Below, one piece after another: positions 62,897-64,000 of a DNA stretch of 64,000 nucleotides. Each line of letters begins with the position of its first letter. The first letter of the stretch is position 1. The position numbers and the translations under genes were made by a program. A model generated the notes under the pieces. It was not told the origin of the DNA. It ran no database searches and saw only the letters and a list, made by a program, of their open reading frames with translations. This DNA is from Clostridium sp. CM027 (GTDB lineage Bacteria; Bacillota; Clostridia; Clostridiales; Clostridiaceae): assembly GCF_024730565.1 (NCBI RefSeq), contig NZ_CP077725.1, forward strand, positions 3,738,501-3,802,500, read 5' to 3'.

Positions 62897-62918
62897 CCCA
62901 GATAAGTTACTTATCTGG
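62897..62918 (-). terminator. Terminator after the TlpA-like gene
   Basis: CCAGATAAG/CTTATCTGG with a 3-nt loop, extended by flanking TTAAA/TTTAA pairing. On the minus strand it is followed by a T-rich stretch. It lies 19 nt after the stop. Confidence 0.75.
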
Positions 62919-62936
62919 ATTTAATGTTAAGTTAGA

Positions 62937-63527
62937 TTATTTATCTAGAGTTTTAATATATTCTTTCATCTGATCAATATTCATAGCACCATAGTGTTTA
63001 GAAATGATATTCCCGTCTACATCAATGAAATATGAAGTAGGAATTGATGCTATATTATATTGGGCGGCAACAATCTGATCAGGGTCTGAAAGAACTTTAA
63101 AATTATAATTATTACTATCAATAAAGGATTTAACAGTATCTAAAGGTTCACCAATTTCTATAGCTACTATAACCAAGTCGCTATCTTTTGTTTCTTGATA
63201 TAATTTTTCGATTTCAGGCATTTCTGATCTGCAAGGTGGACACCAAGTTGCCCAAAAATTAAGAAAAACCTTTTTACCTTTTAAGTCACTTAAAGATAAT
63301 TCCTTACCCTCTAGATCCTTTAATTTGAAATCCGTAGCCTTGGTTTTAGAAGCCTTAGGATTTATTCCAATGGGCTTAGTAGGAGCATTATTTTGATTGG
63401 GACTACTTTTGTCTGTATTTTCCACAGATAAGTTAGAGTTAGAACTTGATGCATTGTAGGTGTTTAAAGTATGGACAGAGACACCTACAATGATAGCAGC
63501 TACAAGTACTATTAGTAATTTTTTCAT
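62937..63527 (-). CDS. TlpA/ResA-type membrane-anchored thioredoxin
   Basis: The 196-residue protein has an uncleaved N-terminal anchor (about 4-20), a Ser/Asn-rich linker (about 25-62) and an AhpC/TSA-type thioredoxin domain with the redox motif WCPPC (Cys96 and Cys99). cis-Pro is in SIPTSYFID. It reduces disulfides on the outer face of the membrane, taking electrons from CcdA, whose gene overlaps the window end 18 nt upstream. GGAGAT precedes the ATG. The partners are not visible; the HMA fusion protein downstream is a candidate client. Confidence 0.9.
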   Translation of the reverse strand: MKKLLIVLVAAIIVGVSVHTLNTYNASSSNSNLSVENTDKSSPNQNNAPTKPIGINPKASKTKATDFKLKDLEGKELSLSDLKGKKVFLNFWATWCPPCRSEMPEIEKLYQETKDSDLVIVAIEIGEPLDTVKSFIDSNNYNFKVLSDPDQIVAAQYNIASIPTSYFIDVDGNIISKHYGAMNIDQMKEYIKTLDK

Positions 63528-63545
63528 ATTAATTATCTCCTTTAA

Positions 63546-64000
63546 CTAAAAATTAATAAAATTCATATATTGACTTAATATGGCTAATTTGTTTGTGAAA
63601 ATCATAACCCCCATTATTATCATTAAAACGCCACTTATTATAGAGATTATAGGAAGATATATTGAAAATTTTCTAAATTGTTTAGTAAAGCTTCCTATGG
63701 CCATGGCAGTTAAAATAAATGGAACAGCAAGTCCTAGGGAATACATTATCAAAAGTAAAACCCCTTTACCTATAGAGTTCATACTTGTAGCATAGATGAG
63801 TATTGAAGATAATATAGGACCAATGCAAGGTGTCCAACCTGTGGCAAAAGCCATTCCCATTATCACTGAGCTAAAAGGACCCTTGATTTTATCGAAATAT
63901 AAAAATCTTTTCTCACGATAAAACAATTTTATTTTAAATAATCCAATAGTATGAAGACCAAAAACAACAATAATAGTTCCTCCTACTTTTCTAAACAAAT
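63546..64000 (-). CDS. ccdA: CcdA-like thiol-disulfide electron carrier (5' end outside window)
   Basis: At least 150 C-terminal residues of a membrane protein with about four helices are present. The hallmark GWTPCIGPILSSIL carries one of the two membrane-embedded redox cysteines of CcdA/DsbD. The N-terminal part with the other cysteine lies beyond the window, and the frame is still open at base 64000, so the TTG at 63998 is probably internal. It passes electrons from cytoplasmic thioredoxin to the TlpA-like protein encoded next. Confidence 0.88.
   Translation of the reverse strand, partial: LFRKVGGTIIVVFGLHTIGLFKIKLFYREKRFLYFDKIKGPFSSVIMGMAFATGWTPCIGPILSSILIYATSMNSIGKGVLLLIMYSLGLAVPFILTAMAIGSFTKQFRKFSIYLPIISIISGVLMIIMGVMIFTNKLAILSQYMNFINF

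Larger units (their letters stand above)
62630..62936. other. 307-nt gap between tlpA-like and fusion genes
   Basis: The gap holds an NDIS repeat copy (62692-62761) and the hairpin after the thioredoxin gene (62897-62918). The rest is AT-rich. No gene was found. Confidence 0.6.

Overview
The window is AT-rich and looks like the chromosome of an amino-acid-fermenting, anaerobic, low-GC Firmicute of the Clostridium type. The basis is a complete oxidative ornithine pathway of the Clostridium sticklandii kind, a trimeric NADH-linked [FeFe]-hydrogenase, two sigma-54 activators, strong AGGAGG ribosome binding sites and typical T-tract terminators. No rRNA, tRNA, CRISPR array, phage module or intact transposon was seen. 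The species cannot be fixed from the sequence.

Layout. 1-4.3 kb: the end of a simple-sugar/nucleoside-type ABC importer operon. 4.9-16 kb: a sigma-54 activator, three 14-bp palindromic activator sites, a -24/-12 promoter, then ortA-ortB-oraS-oraE-glmL-orr-ord and an amino-acid permease. Together these import ornithine, racemise it, shift its amino group, deaminate it and cleave it to alanine and acetyl-CoA. 16-19.6 kb, minus strand: a second sigma-54 activator with its own set of three palindromic sites and a nearly identical -24/-12 core, driving a diaminopimelate-decarboxylase-like gene. 19.9-24.3 kb: a D-2-hydroxyacid dehydrogenase and a four-gene OpuC-type compatible-solute ABC transporter. 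24.4-28.4 kb: hydCBA, an electron-bifurcating-type [FeFe]-hydrogenase.

28.5-43.9 kb is a duplication-rich block of drug/peptide-type ABC exporters. Two near-identical GntR-ATPase-permease cassettes flank a BcrA-like pair. Two MacB/FtsX-type ATPase-permease cassettes follow, then an OmpR-type two-component system. A chimeric scrap at 38.1-38.3 kb joins the tails of two of these transporter types and records past recombination.

44-48 kb is a trehalose operon (treR, PTS EIIBC, trehalose-6-phosphate hydrolase) with three operator-like sites about 35 bp apart. 48-49.8 kb holds decaying fragments (SstT, a response-regulator/DedA chimera) and a PAP2 phosphatase. 49.8-53.8 kb is a CitA/CitB-like two-component system divergent from a 2-hydroxycarboxylate symporter. 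54.3-55 kb encodes a DUF975 membrane protein. 55.2-60.3 kb, minus strand, is a NarL-type two-component system with an ABC-2 exporter. 60.4-60.7 kb is a decayed IS3-type transposase. 60.9-64 kb, minus strand, holds a CcdA-TlpA thiol-redox pair and a metal-handling HMA/UreH-like/cupredoxin fusion.

The most interesting signals are the two matched sigma-54 circuits, a dispersed palindromic repeat family whose copies sit on or at the stop codons of four genes, and a gene-conversion-like pattern between duplicated transporter ATPases. No wholly new multi-gene system could be demonstrated from sequence reading alone.
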